This document shows, piece after piece, positions 33,218 through 41,078 of a stretch of DNA of 64,000 nucleotides. This DNA comes from Niveibacterium terrae (GTDB lineage Bacteria > Pseudomonadota > Gammaproteobacteria > Burkholderiales > Rhodocyclaceae). Under the pieces are notes generated by a model. It saw only the letters and a list, made by a program, of their open reading frames with translations, ran no database searches and had not been told where the DNA came from. The position numbers and the translations under genes are program-made. The number at the start of each line of letters is the position of its first letter. Position 1 is the stretch's first letter. Location of the stretch: positions 3,472,001 through 3,536,000 of the forward strand of contig NZ_CP172404.1 in NCBI RefSeq assembly GCF_048213115.1, written 5' to 3'.

Positions 33218-34441
33218 ATGCTTCACAGGCTGATCCGGAAAATCGTCGACGGCGTCGCCGAAGGCCAGAAATACCATCTGCGCGTGGTGTTTGCGGATGG
33301 CTCGGAGCACCACACCACGGCCATCGGCGAGCCGGATGTCACGATCGTCTTCCGCCGCCGCGCCGCCGAGTGGCGGATGATCCTCGGCGGGATGTTCGAA
33401 TTTCTCGAAGCCTATTTCAGGGGTGACATCGACATCCAGGGCGAGCAAGGCCTGCGCAAGCTGGTCAATCTCGGCTACCAGAAGCCTTACGGCCGCTTCG
33501 AACATCCGCTGACCTGGGTGAAAAGACGGCTGCTGGAGTGGCGTCAGAACAATGCCGATGTCGCGCAGGCCAAGCGCAATGCTTCCTTCCACTACGGCTT
33601 GCCGACCGAGTTCTTCCACCTCGTGCTCGGCAACACCTATGGCTACACGGAAGGGTTCTGGAAGGCGGAAACCACCTACCTCGACGAGGCGCAACACAAC
33701 AACTTCGAGCGGATCTGCCAGAGGCTGCAGCTCAAACCCGGCGACAAGCTGATTGAAGTCGGCCCCGGCTGGGGATATCTGGCGAGGCTGGCGGCCGAGA
33801 AATACGGGGCCGACGTGAGCTGCTACGGCCTCGTCAAAGCCCAGAACGAGGGCATGCGCAAGGTTCTGGCCGAGTCGGGTTTTCACGGAAAAATCTCGCT
33901 GTTCGAGAAGGACCACCGGGAACTTGAGAATGAACCCGATGCCTACGATCGCTTCGTTTCGGTCGGCGTCCATGAGCACGCCGGACGCGACTGCAACGAA
34001 GCCTGGATACGGAGCATCGCCCGCGGCCTTCGCCCTGGCGGAATCGGCCTGATCTCGGCAACCTTCAACATCCGCAAGCGGCCGACCAACTACTGCACGA
34101 TCAAGCACATCTTCCCCGGCGGCTACATTCCCGGCCTCGCCGAAACGCTGACCCTGATGGAGAAATACGGTCTGGATCTGCTCACGGTCGAAAACCGCTC
34201 CTACCACTATCACCGGACCGTGGAGCAGTGGTTGAGGAATTTCGAAGCGAACTGGGAGCGGATCCGCGCGCTCGACCCGCAGCGCTTCGACGAGAAGTTC
34301 CGCCGCTGTTGGCTGTTCTATCTGGGCGGCGCCGCCGAGACTTTCTCGGCCGCCAACGAGATCATCAACTGCTACCACCTCACTTTCGTGAAGGGGCATT
34401 TCACGCGACAAGGGCAGCGAAACTCTGCTGCAGGTGTTTGA
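33218..34441 (+). CDS. CFA-synthase-like SAM methyltransferase lacking bicarbonate ligands
   Basis: 407 residues, same fold as the gene before it. SAM motif I is LIEVGPGWGYLARLA. Aligning by eye with the upstream paralogue, Y331 (SYHYHRT) and the Glu of VGVHEHAG are kept. The bicarbonate Cys is replaced by Glu (E145, YTEGFW) and the His by Ser (S280, LISATF). It also has the unusual RKRPTNYCTIKHIFPGGYIPG segment. A different reaction, such as methylation rather than cyclopropanation, or a helper role is likely. The last 62 codons lie inside copy 1 of the 321-bp tandem duplication. Confidence 0.88.
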   Translation: MLHRLIRKIVDGVAEGQKYHLRVVFADGSEHHTTAIGEPDVTIVFRRRAAEWRMILGGMFEFLEAYFRGDIDIQGEQGLRKLVNLGYQKPYGRFEHPLTWVKRRLLEWRQNNADVAQAKRNASFHYGLPTEFFHLVLGNTYGYTEGFWKAETTYLDEAQHNNFERICQRLQLKPGDKLIEVGPGWGYLARLAAEKYGADVSCYGLVKAQNEGMRKVLAESGFHGKISLFEKDHRELENEPDAYDRFVSVGVHEHAGRDCNEAWIRSIARGLRPGGIGLISATFNIRKRPTNYCTIKHIFPGGYIPGLAETLTLMEKYGLDLLTVENRSYHYHRTVEQWLRNFEANWERIRALDPQRFDEKFRRCWLFYLGGAAETFSAANEIINCYHLTFVKGHFTRQGQRNSAAGV

Positions 34442-34897
34442 CCAGCGCCCGGGCGCGGGCCGGGATGAAGCGGTTCGAAGGCAGGATCGCGTTGAGCGGA
34501 ACGCTCTCGCCGCGCCAGGCGGGGAACAGGCGCACGAGCGCTCCGCTGGCCAGAGCCTCGGCGGTATCGAGCTCGCGAGCGGATCCGCGCGCTCGACCCG
34601 CAGCGCTTCGACGAGAAGTTCCGCCGCTGTTGGCTGTTCTATCTGGGCGGCGCCGCCGAGACTTTCTCGGCCGCCAACGAGATCATCAACTGCTACCACC
34701 TCACTTTCGTGAAGGGGCATTTCACGCGACAAGGGCAGCGAAACTCTGCTGCAGGTGTTTGACCAGCGCCCGGGCGCGGGCCGGGATGAAGCGGTTCGAA
34801 GGCAGGATCGCGTTGAGCGGAACGCTCTCGCCGCGCCAGGCGGGGAACAGGCGCACGAGCGCTCCGCTGGCCAGAGCCTCGGCGGTATCGAGCTCGC
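34256..34897. repeat. 321-bp tandem duplication, two apparently identical copies
   Basis: Unit 34256-34576 is repeated at once at 34577-34897, and I found no mismatch on reading both. Each unit holds the 3' end of the methyltransferase gene and the 3' end of the convergent LysR gene. Bases flanking the units differ at both borders, so there is no microhomology at the junction. Copy 1 serves the methyltransferase (stop 34441) and copy 2 the LysR gene (stop 34722). Bases 34442-34721 therefore hold only redundant gene fragments. Confidence 0.93.
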
Positions 34898-35630
34898 TCT
34901 TGTAGGCGATCCCTCTGCCCTCTATCGCCCAGCGCTGGACGATGCCGCCGTCGTCGGCGGTGCGCCGCCCGCCGACGCGCACCTTGAGCGCGTCGCCCCC
35001 TCCTTCCGGCCAGAAGGGCCAGAGCTGCTGGCGGCGCTGGCGGATCACGAAGCTCAGGCACTCGTGCCCGGCCAGATCCTCGGGGTGCAGCGGAGTGCCG
35101 CGCTCGGCCAGATAGGCGGGCGAGGCGACCGCCGAGCGGCAGGCCTCAGCGATCGGCAGCGCGACGAGACGGCTGTCCCTGGGCTCACCGTAGCGCAGCG
35201 CGACATCGACCTGGTCGCGGACGACATCCTGGACCGCATCGCCGACCGACAGCATCAGCTCGACGCCGGGGTGGGCATCGAGAAAGCCATCGAGCATCGG
35301 CAGCATCGTCCGCCGCACGAGGTCCGACGGCGCGGTGACGCGCAGACGCCCGCTCAGCGTCCCACTAGCCTCGGCCAGCGCGGTCGCACCTTCGTCGAGC
35401 AGGGACAGGGCCCGCTCGCAGTAGCCGAGCAGCACTTCGCCCTCGCTCGTGATGCGCAGCGAACGGGTCGTCCGCTCGAACAGCCGGACCCCCAGCCGCG
35501 CTTCGAGCTTCTTCAGCGCCGCGCTGGCCGCCGCCGGCGTGATCTGCAAGGCCCTCGCCGCCGCGCTCAGCGAGCCCCGGCGAGCGGTCTCGACGAAAAC
35601 GCGGGGCTCTTCGATATTTTCAAATCTCAT
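34722..35630 (-). CDS. LysR family transcriptional regulator
   Basis: 302 residues. The N-terminal winged HTH (about 1-60) shows FVETARRGSLSAAARALQITPAAASAALKKLEARLGVRLFERTTR; the effector domain (about 90-295) has LRVTAPSDLVRRTMLPMLDGFL and the Trp-rich QQLWPFWPEGG. It belongs to the large DsdA/AllS-like group that usually controls a divergent oxidoreductase, here the MDR enzyme at 35721. Its last codons lie in copy 2 of the tandem duplication. Without the duplication it would overlap the methyltransferase gene by 41 bases. Confidence 0.92.
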   Translation of the reverse strand: MRFENIEEPRVFVETARRGSLSAAARALQITPAAASAALKKLEARLGVRLFERTTRSLRITSEGEVLLGYCERALSLLDEGATALAEASGTLSGRLRVTAPSDLVRRTMLPMLDGFLDAHPGVELMLSVGDAVQDVVRDQVDVALRYGEPRDSRLVALPIAEACRSAVASPAYLAERGTPLHPEDLAGHECLSFVIRQRRQQLWPFWPEGGGDALKVRVGGRRTADDGGIVQRWAIEGRGIAYKSELDTAEALASGALVRLFPAWRGESVPLNAILPSNRFIPARARALVKHLQQSFAALVA

Positions 35631-35664
35631 TTGATTAAGAATGAATTGAACGCTGGCTTATCAA
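35631..35664. promoter_or_regulatory. Probable LysR-binding inverted repeat
   Basis: TTGATTAAG (35631-35639) and CTTATCAA (35657-35664) form an imperfect inverted repeat with one extra base. It abuts the LysR start codon and lies 57 bases before the MDR start, a usual place for an autoregulated LysR site. Confidence 0.45.
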
Positions 35665-35720
35665 GCGCAGATTGAAACACCACAATCTCTGCACTGCCAA
35701 GTCAAACAAAGGAATCACAG

Positions 35721-36734
35721 ATGAAAGCCGTCGCCTATACGCATTCGTTGCCGATCAGCGATCCTCGGGCGCTGCAGGATATGGACTTGCCCGACCCGCG
35801 GCTCGAATCGCCGCACGACCTGCTGGTTCGGGTCAGGGCGATTTCGGTCAATCCGGTCGACGCGAAGGTCAGGCTGAACCGTTCCCCCGAGCCGGACCAC
35901 CCGGTCGTGCTGGGTTGGGATGCGGTCGGCACCGTGCTCGAAGCAGGCTCACAGGCTTCCGGCTTCAAACCCGGAGACCGGGTCTTCTACGCAGGCGACC
36001 GAAACCGCGCGGGCAGCAACAGCGAGCGGCAGATCGTCGACGCCCGCCTGGTCGGCCACGCACCGACTTCGCTGAGCGATGCTGAAGCGGCGGCGCTGCC
36101 GCTGACCTCGATCACGGCCTGGGAGCTGCTCTTCGAGCGTCTGGGTGTCGCCCGCGACGGCGGCGAGGGGCAGAGCCTGCTGATCGTCGGCGCAGCCGGT
36201 GGCGTCGGTTCGATGCTGATCCAGCTCGCGCGTCGGCTGACCCGCCTGAAGGTCATCGCGACGGCCTCCCGCCCCGAGAGCGCGCGCTGGGTCACCGAGC
36301 TGGGCGCGCATGCCGTGATCGACCATCATCAGCGTCTCGCTCCGCAACTCGCGGCACTCGGAATCACAGAGGTCTCCATGGTCGCGTCGCTGACTCATAC
36401 CATCGAGCACTTCGACGACTGTGTCGAGGCGCTCGCCCCTCAAGGAAAACTCGCGCTGATCGACGACTTCCCGGCCCTGGACGTGATGAAGATGAAGGCC
36501 AAGAGCCTCTCGCTGCACTGGGAGAGCATGTTCACGCGCAGCCATTTCCAGACCACCGACATGGCCCGCCAAGGCGAGATCCTCGACGAGATTGCGCGCC
36601 TCGCTGACAGCGCTCGCCTGCGCACAACGCTGACCCGCTCGCAAGGCAGCATCTCGGCCGAAAACCTCAGGCATGCGCACGAGTTGATCGAGAGCGGAAG
36701 ATCGATCGGCAAGCTGGTGCTTGAAGGTTTCTGA
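35721..36734 (+). CDS. Zinc-independent MDR oxidoreductase (quinone-reductase-like)
   Basis: 337 residues, AAGGAATCACAG before the ATG. GroES-like N domain: VRVRAISVNPVDAKVR, GWDAVGTVLEAG, FKPGDRVFYAG. Rossmann NADP domain: LLIVGAAGGVGSMLIQLARRL, then GAHAVIDHH. It matches the zinc-binding-alcohol-dehydrogenase-like family near QOR, but the structural-zinc Cys cluster is absent, so it is probably a zinc-free NADPH-dependent reductase of quinones or enones. It is divergent from a LysR regulator and followed by a strong terminator. Confidence 0.88.
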   Translation: MKAVAYTHSLPISDPRALQDMDLPDPRLESPHDLLVRVRAISVNPVDAKVRLNRSPEPDHPVVLGWDAVGTVLEAGSQASGFKPGDRVFYAGDRNRAGSNSERQIVDARLVGHAPTSLSDAEAAALPLTSITAWELLFERLGVARDGGEGQSLLIVGAAGGVGSMLIQLARRLTRLKVIATASRPESARWVTELGAHAVIDHHQRLAPQLAALGITEVSMVASLTHTIEHFDDCVEALAPQGKLALIDDFPALDVMKMKAKSLSLHWESMFTRSHFQTTDMARQGEILDEIARLADSARLRTTLTRSQGSISAENLRHAHELIESGRSIGKLVLEGF

Positions 36735-36736
36735 CG

Positions 36737-36764
36737 AAAAAGCGCACCCCGCGGGGTGCGCTTT
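36737..36764. terminator. Bidirectional intrinsic terminator
   Basis: Near-perfect palindrome AAAGCGCACCCC-GC-GGGGTGCGCTTT at 36739-36764 with A/T tracts on both sides. It lies between the convergent MDR gene and the amylase gene and can serve both. Confidence 0.88.
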
Positions 36765-36784
36765 GGGCGGTCAGTGACGGCGAA

Positions 36785-39409
36785 TCAGGGCAGAGTGATG
36801 ACCTGGGTCGCGTCGAGGACCAGCGGATCGGTGGCAGCGCCCCCCCAGAAGGACCACTGCTGGGTGGTCGGAGAGAGGCCGCGATAGCCGCCGTCGTAGT
36901 CCCAGGTAGTCACGTAGATCTTCGCACCGGACAGCGAGGCGGGCTTGCCGAGCGAAGCATCGGTCAGCGTGAAGCTGACCGTATTCGTCGTCTTGTCCAC
37001 CTGGATGCTGGCGGCCGGCGAGACGGTCGTGCCTTCGCTGCTCGTCGAAGCGCCGCTCGACGAGAACAAGGCATTGGACCAGCCGTGGGCGCGGATCCGG
37101 TAGTTCCAGCTCATCCCGTCAGGCAGGCTCGCGTTCTGCTGCGGCATCACGCTCGTCCCTCCCGCCTTGCCCGGGAGCTGGATGAAGATCGTGAAGGCGA
37201 CGTGGTCGAAGCCGTTCGAAGGATTCCAGGTGCTGGTCACGAGCGGAGTCTGGATGTCTATCTTCATCGAACCGCCGGCCGTCGCCACGGTCACTTTCCG
37301 GATGTCGCCCTGATGGTTCGTCCCCCAGGAATCGTCGCTCGGATAGTGATAGGCGCCAGTCGGCCCCGTGTCGTCGCCGGCCGGATCGTCGATCTGGGCC
37401 ACCTGGACGAAGGGCCGGTCGACGTAGAAAGTGCCGCTCGCCGAGATCGCTCCGCTCTCCTCGCTCCACGCGACGAGGCTGTGACGGATGCTCGAATCGA
37501 TCATCGTGCTGGTGTCGACGCTCGCCGACCAGCTGCCGTCGGCGGCCGGGGTCACGCTCTTCGCGTTCGCGAGGTCGCCATCGACGACCAGCTTGAAACT
37601 CGCGACCTTGCTCGACGTGCCGGAAACCGTGAAGTCACCAGCCTCGGTCGTATCGGTCAGCGCGCTCATCGTCAGAGTGCCGGTCGCGGCGGCCGGAGTG
37701 CCGGTCTTGCCGCTGGCGAGCCAGACGTAGGCGGCACGGGCGGGCAGGCGAAGCGTGAACTGGCCGTTGCCGTCGACGACGACTTTCGGCGCGGTCCCGT
37801 TCATCGCGAAGGCGGCGGTCAGCTCCGAATTCGCGGCGAGACCGGTTGCCACATTGTCGATCAGCACCTCGCTGTCCGACGTGTTGTAGACGACGACCGC
37901 AGTCTGCCCCTCGTAGTCCATCTTGTACGCGAAGGCTCCCGCCGAAGCGGCATTCTCCTTCAGCACGGTCGGCGTGCCGCGCGAGAACACCTTGTTCGAC
38001 TTGCGCAGCTGCGAGACCTGGGCGATGTACTGGTACAGGGGCGCGCTGGTGTCGAAGTGATCCTTGTCGTCGGACTTGTAGCCGCCCTTGAACATCGCGC
38101 CGCGCTGCTCGGTGAAGGCCTGTTCGGTGCCGTAATAGATGACCGGGATGCCGGGCAAAGTCATCATCATCAGCAGGTTCTGTTTCAGGCCGTCCTGCGA
38201 GCCACCGCTCAGGAAGCGGTTGACGTCGTGGTTGTCGAGGAAGGACGGCATCAGATGGGGCCTCTTGTGCATGGCCATCATCTGCCGGATCCGGTAGCCC
38301 AGCTGAGCCGTCGCCTGACCGCGCGCGAACACGTCGCCGGCCGTTCCGTAAAGCGGGAAGTTGATCATCCCGGGCAGGATGTCGCTACCGTCGGACGGAT
38401 CCGTCATGTAGCTGTCGATCTTCTTCTCGTAGGTGTTCTGATAGGCCTTGTCGCTCGCGAAGCCTTCGCCGAACGCGAAGAAATTGGAGCGGCCGGTCGC
38501 TTTCGCAGTGGCCATCACACCGGGGTTGGCCTTGTCGCCCGAATACAGGAAGTCCTTGAAGAAGTCCGGCTCGACGTAGAAGGCCGTATCGATGCGGAAG
38601 GCATCGACGCCGACGCTCTGGATCCAGTAGTCGTAGCTCTTGCGCAGTTCGTCGCGCACAGTCGGATTCGTCGTGTTCAGGTCGTCGAGGTCGGAGAGCT
38701 GGTAGGTCTTCTCCTGGACCGCATTGCTGTAGTCGCTGATCGCCGGCGTCCAGTGATAGATGCCCGCCTTGACGTTGGCCGCAACGCGCGGATCGTTCTG
38801 GCTGAACAGAGCCTGGGTCGGCGCCGAGCCAGGTTTGGAGCCGGTGTTCATGACCAGGCCCTTGGTCGGATCGTTCGCGTCCCAGCCGCTCGGGTAACTG
38901 AAGAAGTTGCCCGTGTGATTGACGACGACGTCCTGCATCAGATACATGCCGGCCTTGTGCAGCGAAGAGGACAGATGCTTGTAGTCGTCGAGCGAGCCCA
39001 TGTGCTTGTCGACTTCCATGAAGTTCGACGCCCAGTAGCCGTGATAGCCGCCGTAGTTGGTCTGCGGATCCCACCACTGGTTCGCGACCGGAGGCGTGAC
39101 CCAGACCGTCGTCGCCCCCAGCCCCTTGATGTAGTCGATCTTCTGCTCGACGCCCTTCAGGTCGCCGCCCGAGTACTTCGAGCCGTCTTTCGGGTCGTAC
39201 TCGCCCGCGCCCTGATCGTTGTTCGTCGGATCGCCGTCGTTGAAGCGGTCGGTCATCACGAAATAGACGATCTGATCCTGCCAGTCGGGCGAAGCCACAT
39301 GCAGCTTCAGATCCGTATCCCCACCGCTGTTGCTGCTTCCACCGCAGCCGAACAGCGCCAGCGACAGCGCCAGAACGCTCAGCGCTCCTCCGCTTTTCTG
39401 ATACCTCAT
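36785..39409 (-). CDS. GH13 alpha-amylase-family lipoprotein with glucodextranase-like C domain
   Basis: 874 residues from ATG 39409 (GGAGGAG upstream). A lipobox LFGC gives a lipoprotein, and Gly after Cys predicts the outer membrane; a GSSNSGGD linker follows. GH13 barrel: IVYFVMTDRFNDGDPTNN, DVVVNHTG, nucleophile D274 (DAFRIDTAF), acid/base E315 (FGEGF), stabiliser D395 (FLDNHDV). After a beta-sandwich around 490-570 comes an Ig-like region. From about 660 to the end there is a domain with YPSDDSWG and NGFDHVAFTIFIQLPG that resembles the glucodextranase C-terminal binding module. It should cut alpha-glucans at the cell surface. No maltose transporter is nearby. Confidence 0.9.
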   Translation of the reverse strand: MRYQKSGGALSVLALSLALFGCGGSSNSGGDTDLKLHVASPDWQDQIVYFVMTDRFNDGDPTNNDQGAGEYDPKDGSKYSGGDLKGVEQKIDYIKGLGATTVWVTPPVANQWWDPQTNYGGYHGYWASNFMEVDKHMGSLDDYKHLSSSLHKAGMYLMQDVVVNHTGNFFSYPSGWDANDPTKGLVMNTGSKPGSAPTQALFSQNDPRVAANVKAGIYHWTPAISDYSNAVQEKTYQLSDLDDLNTTNPTVRDELRKSYDYWIQSVGVDAFRIDTAFYVEPDFFKDFLYSGDKANPGVMATAKATGRSNFFAFGEGFASDKAYQNTYEKKIDSYMTDPSDGSDILPGMINFPLYGTAGDVFARGQATAQLGYRIRQMMAMHKRPHLMPSFLDNHDVNRFLSGGSQDGLKQNLLMMMTLPGIPVIYYGTEQAFTEQRGAMFKGGYKSDDKDHFDTSAPLYQYIAQVSQLRKSNKVFSRGTPTVLKENAASAGAFAYKMDYEGQTAVVVYNTSDSEVLIDNVATGLAANSELTAAFAMNGTAPKVVVDGNGQFTLRLPARAAYVWLASGKTGTPAAATGTLTMSALTDTTEAGDFTVSGTSSKVASFKLVVDGDLANAKSVTPAADGSWSASVDTSTMIDSSIRHSLVAWSEESGAISASGTFYVDRPFVQVAQIDDPAGDDTGPTGAYHYPSDDSWGTNHQGDIRKVTVATAGGSMKIDIQTPLVTSTWNPSNGFDHVAFTIFIQLPGKAGGTSVMPQQNASLPDGMSWNYRIRAHGWSNALFSSSGASTSSEGTTVSPAASIQVDKTTNTVSFTLTDASLGKPASLSGAKIYVTTWDYDGGYRGLSPTTQQWSFWGGAATDPLVLDATQVITLP

Positions 39410-39644
39410 CGCAAAACTCCTCCAGGTGAACAGGGCGGAGCGATCCGCCGTCACGGACGACGGCGCAGACAGGGATCAGGGAGCGGAGCGAGTCAATTCA
39501 ACGGAGAGCAGGCTGCGCTTCCGGCCTGGTCCAGTCCGAGCCGGGTCCATCTTTGCGAGCCTGCATGGGGAATCCATGCTTGATTATTTTTATGATGCAA
39601 TTTGTATTACTTATTGCTGGCGCGAGCATATCGGCGCCCTCAGC
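39410..39644. other. Upstream region of the amylase gene
   Basis: No gene seen. The stretch 39575-39625 is unusually A/T-rich (TATTTTTATGATGCAATTTG), unlike the surrounding GC-rich DNA, and is probably the promoter region of the leftward amylase gene. I could not fix a -35/-10 pair. Confidence 0.5.
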
Positions 39645-39696
39645 AAAAGGCAAGCGCGGCGCGGCTCCTCCTGAGAGGGGCCGCGCCGCGCTTGCC
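39645..39696 (-). terminator. Very strong terminator of the SnoaL-like gene
   Basis: Arms GGCAAGCGCGGCGCGGC (39649-39665) and its exact complement (39680-39696) extend inward to about 22 base pairs with a four-base loop. TTTT follows on the minus strand. The stem starts seven bases after the stop codon. Confidence 0.88.
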
Positions 39697-39702
39697 GAAC
39701 GC

Positions 39703-40281
39703 TTACTGCGCCAACCCGAGCTGCTTCATGAAGGACTGGTTGTCCCACATCAGCCACTCTTCATCCATGACGCCCGCCTTGTTCCAGTGGCCGATCGTGA
39801 CCATGCCCAGCTTGTAGGTCTTGCCGGTCGGCTCTATCGACTTGCCCCCACCGATCGGCATCGGCTTCGTGAACGTGCCTTCGATCGCGCCCGAGACCGC
39901 GGTCCATTCGCCCGAGGCGATCCGAATCGGGTGCTCCTTGATCCGGGTGTCCGGCGCAAACACGAACATCCCCTTCAGATCTTCGATGTGTGCGGCAATC
40001 CCCTTCGTGACCCGGCCATCCGGCCAGTGCACCGTGATGTCCTGCGCGTGGCTCTTGCCGAGTTCTTCCCACTTCTGACCGCTGTAGACGTTGAAGTCGA
40101 GGTCGTCGAAGTTCGCGAGATGGGCCTGCTCGGTCTTGCGGGTCTGGGCAACGATGCGGACCTGCTGCTTCAGCGCGGCGATCTGCGCGGCATCGGCGCG
40201 GGAGGAAGGCTGTGCCAATGCAAGGCCGCTCGTTCCGGCCAGCAGAGCAACAGCAAGGGTGAGTTTGAAAGCGTTCCTCAT
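39703..40281 (-). CDS. Exported SnoaL-like (polyketide-cyclase-fold) protein
   Basis: 192 residues, GGAGAAG before ATG 40281. The signal peptide ends LALAQ (about residue 24). The mature part has an NTF2/SnoaL-like pattern: helix with QVRIVAQTRKTEQAHLANFDDLDFNVY, then DITVHWPDGRVTKGIAAHIEDLKGMFV, GAIEGTFTKPMPIGGGK and a late WLMWDNQSFMKQLGL, typical of the ester-cyclase type SnoaL family. Function is unknown; the family ranges from cyclases to simple binding proteins. It lies upstream of the amylase gene on the same strand but is separated by a strong terminator. Confidence 0.8.
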   Translation of the reverse strand: MRNAFKLTLAVALLAGTSGLALAQPSSRADAAQIAALKQQVRIVAQTRKTEQAHLANFDDLDFNVYSGQKWEELGKSHAQDITVHWPDGRVTKGIAAHIEDLKGMFVFAPDTRIKEHPIRIASGEWTAVSGAIEGTFTKPMPIGGGKSIEPTGKTYKLGMVTIGHWNKAGVMDEEWLMWDNQSFMKQLGLAQ

Positions 40282-40322
40282 TTTCTTCTCCGGAATTCGT
40301 TTGTCGGTGCGGCTTGCGCGGC

Positions 40323-40955
40323 TCAGGCCTTGTGGATCCAGGTCGGCGCGATCGCGGTGCCCAGCCCAGCGCCATAACCCAGATAGATGTTCAAACCGGC
40401 CAGCGGCTCGAGGTAGCGGGCGTTCTTCAGCGGACCGGCATCGATCGTCGCAAAGCCCATCCCCTCGGCCAAAGCAGTCACAGTCTTCTTCGCTTCGACG
40501 TCATCGGTGGCGACAAAGACGCTAAGCGTCTGCCCCTTGCCAAAGTCGGCCCCACCGTCCAGAGCCTGGGCGAACACCGTGTTGAAGGCCTTGACGACGC
40601 GGGCGGCGGGGAAGGCAGCGGCGATCTCCTCGCCGGCCGAAGTCGTGTGGCCCAGGGTCAGACCCATGTAGTCAGCGGTCAGCGGATTCGTGATGTCGAT
40701 GATCACCTTGCCCGCCAGGGTTCCCAGCGCCTTGAGCGCCGGCACCGCGTCGGGAAAAGCGGTCGCGACGACGAAGAGTTCGGAATCCCGGGCGGCGGAA
40801 GCGGCCTCGGGCGCCTTGACGCCGGCGAAGCGGCTCGCCAGAGCCTGGGCTTTCGCGTGATCGCGGGCGACGACGCTGACTTCATGCCCCGCGGCGGCGA
40901 GCTGTTTGACGAATGCGGATCCCATGTTGCCGGCGCCGATGACTGTGACTTTCAT
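40323..40955 (-). CDS. NADPH-binding reductase of the F420-oxidoreductase-like type
   Basis: 210 residues from ATG 40955 (AAGGAG upstream). Rossmann opening VTVIGAGNMGSAFVKQLAAAGHEVSVVAR is a GxGxxG dinucleotide fold. It continues with FVVATAFPDAVPALKAL, KVIIDITNPLTAD and AFNTVFAQALDGGADFGKGQTLSVFVA, the block of NADPH-dependent F420 reductase-like proteins. In bacteria without F420 these are mostly uncharacterised NADPH-dependent reductases. It is divergent from the LysR gene at 41079, 123 bases apart, which probably controls it. It lies 41 bases upstream of the SnoaL-like gene on the same strand, so the two may be co-transcribed. Confidence 0.85.
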   Translation of the reverse strand: MKVTVIGAGNMGSAFVKQLAAAGHEVSVVARDHAKAQALASRFAGVKAPEAASAARDSELFVVATAFPDAVPALKALGTLAGKVIIDITNPLTADYMGLTLGHTTSAGEEIAAAFPAARVVKAFNTVFAQALDGGADFGKGQTLSVFVATDDVEAKKTVTALAEGMGFATIDAGPLKNARYLEPLAGLNIYLGYGAGLGTAIAPTWIHKA

Positions 40956-41078
40956 GATCAATCTCCTTGTCGAGCTTCGTTGAAGTGGGCTGCGTCAGCC
41001 CATGGACGACACTCTATTGATTTGAGACGAACCGAAAAACAGCGCAAAATACATTTAACTGTTTCAGGATCAGGAACA

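Noticed and set aside
34442..34721. Possible new gene between the methyltransferase and LysR stops
   Set aside because: All of it is duplicated sequence from the 3' ends of these two genes.
37085..39583. 832-codon open frame antisense to the amylase
   Set aside because: Composition is Val/Arg/Asp repeats read from GH13 codons; no recognisable fold.
40314..41078. Extension of the LysR gene upstream of 41079
   Set aside because: It is the complement of the reductase gene and its promoter. The HTH begins right after ATG 41079.
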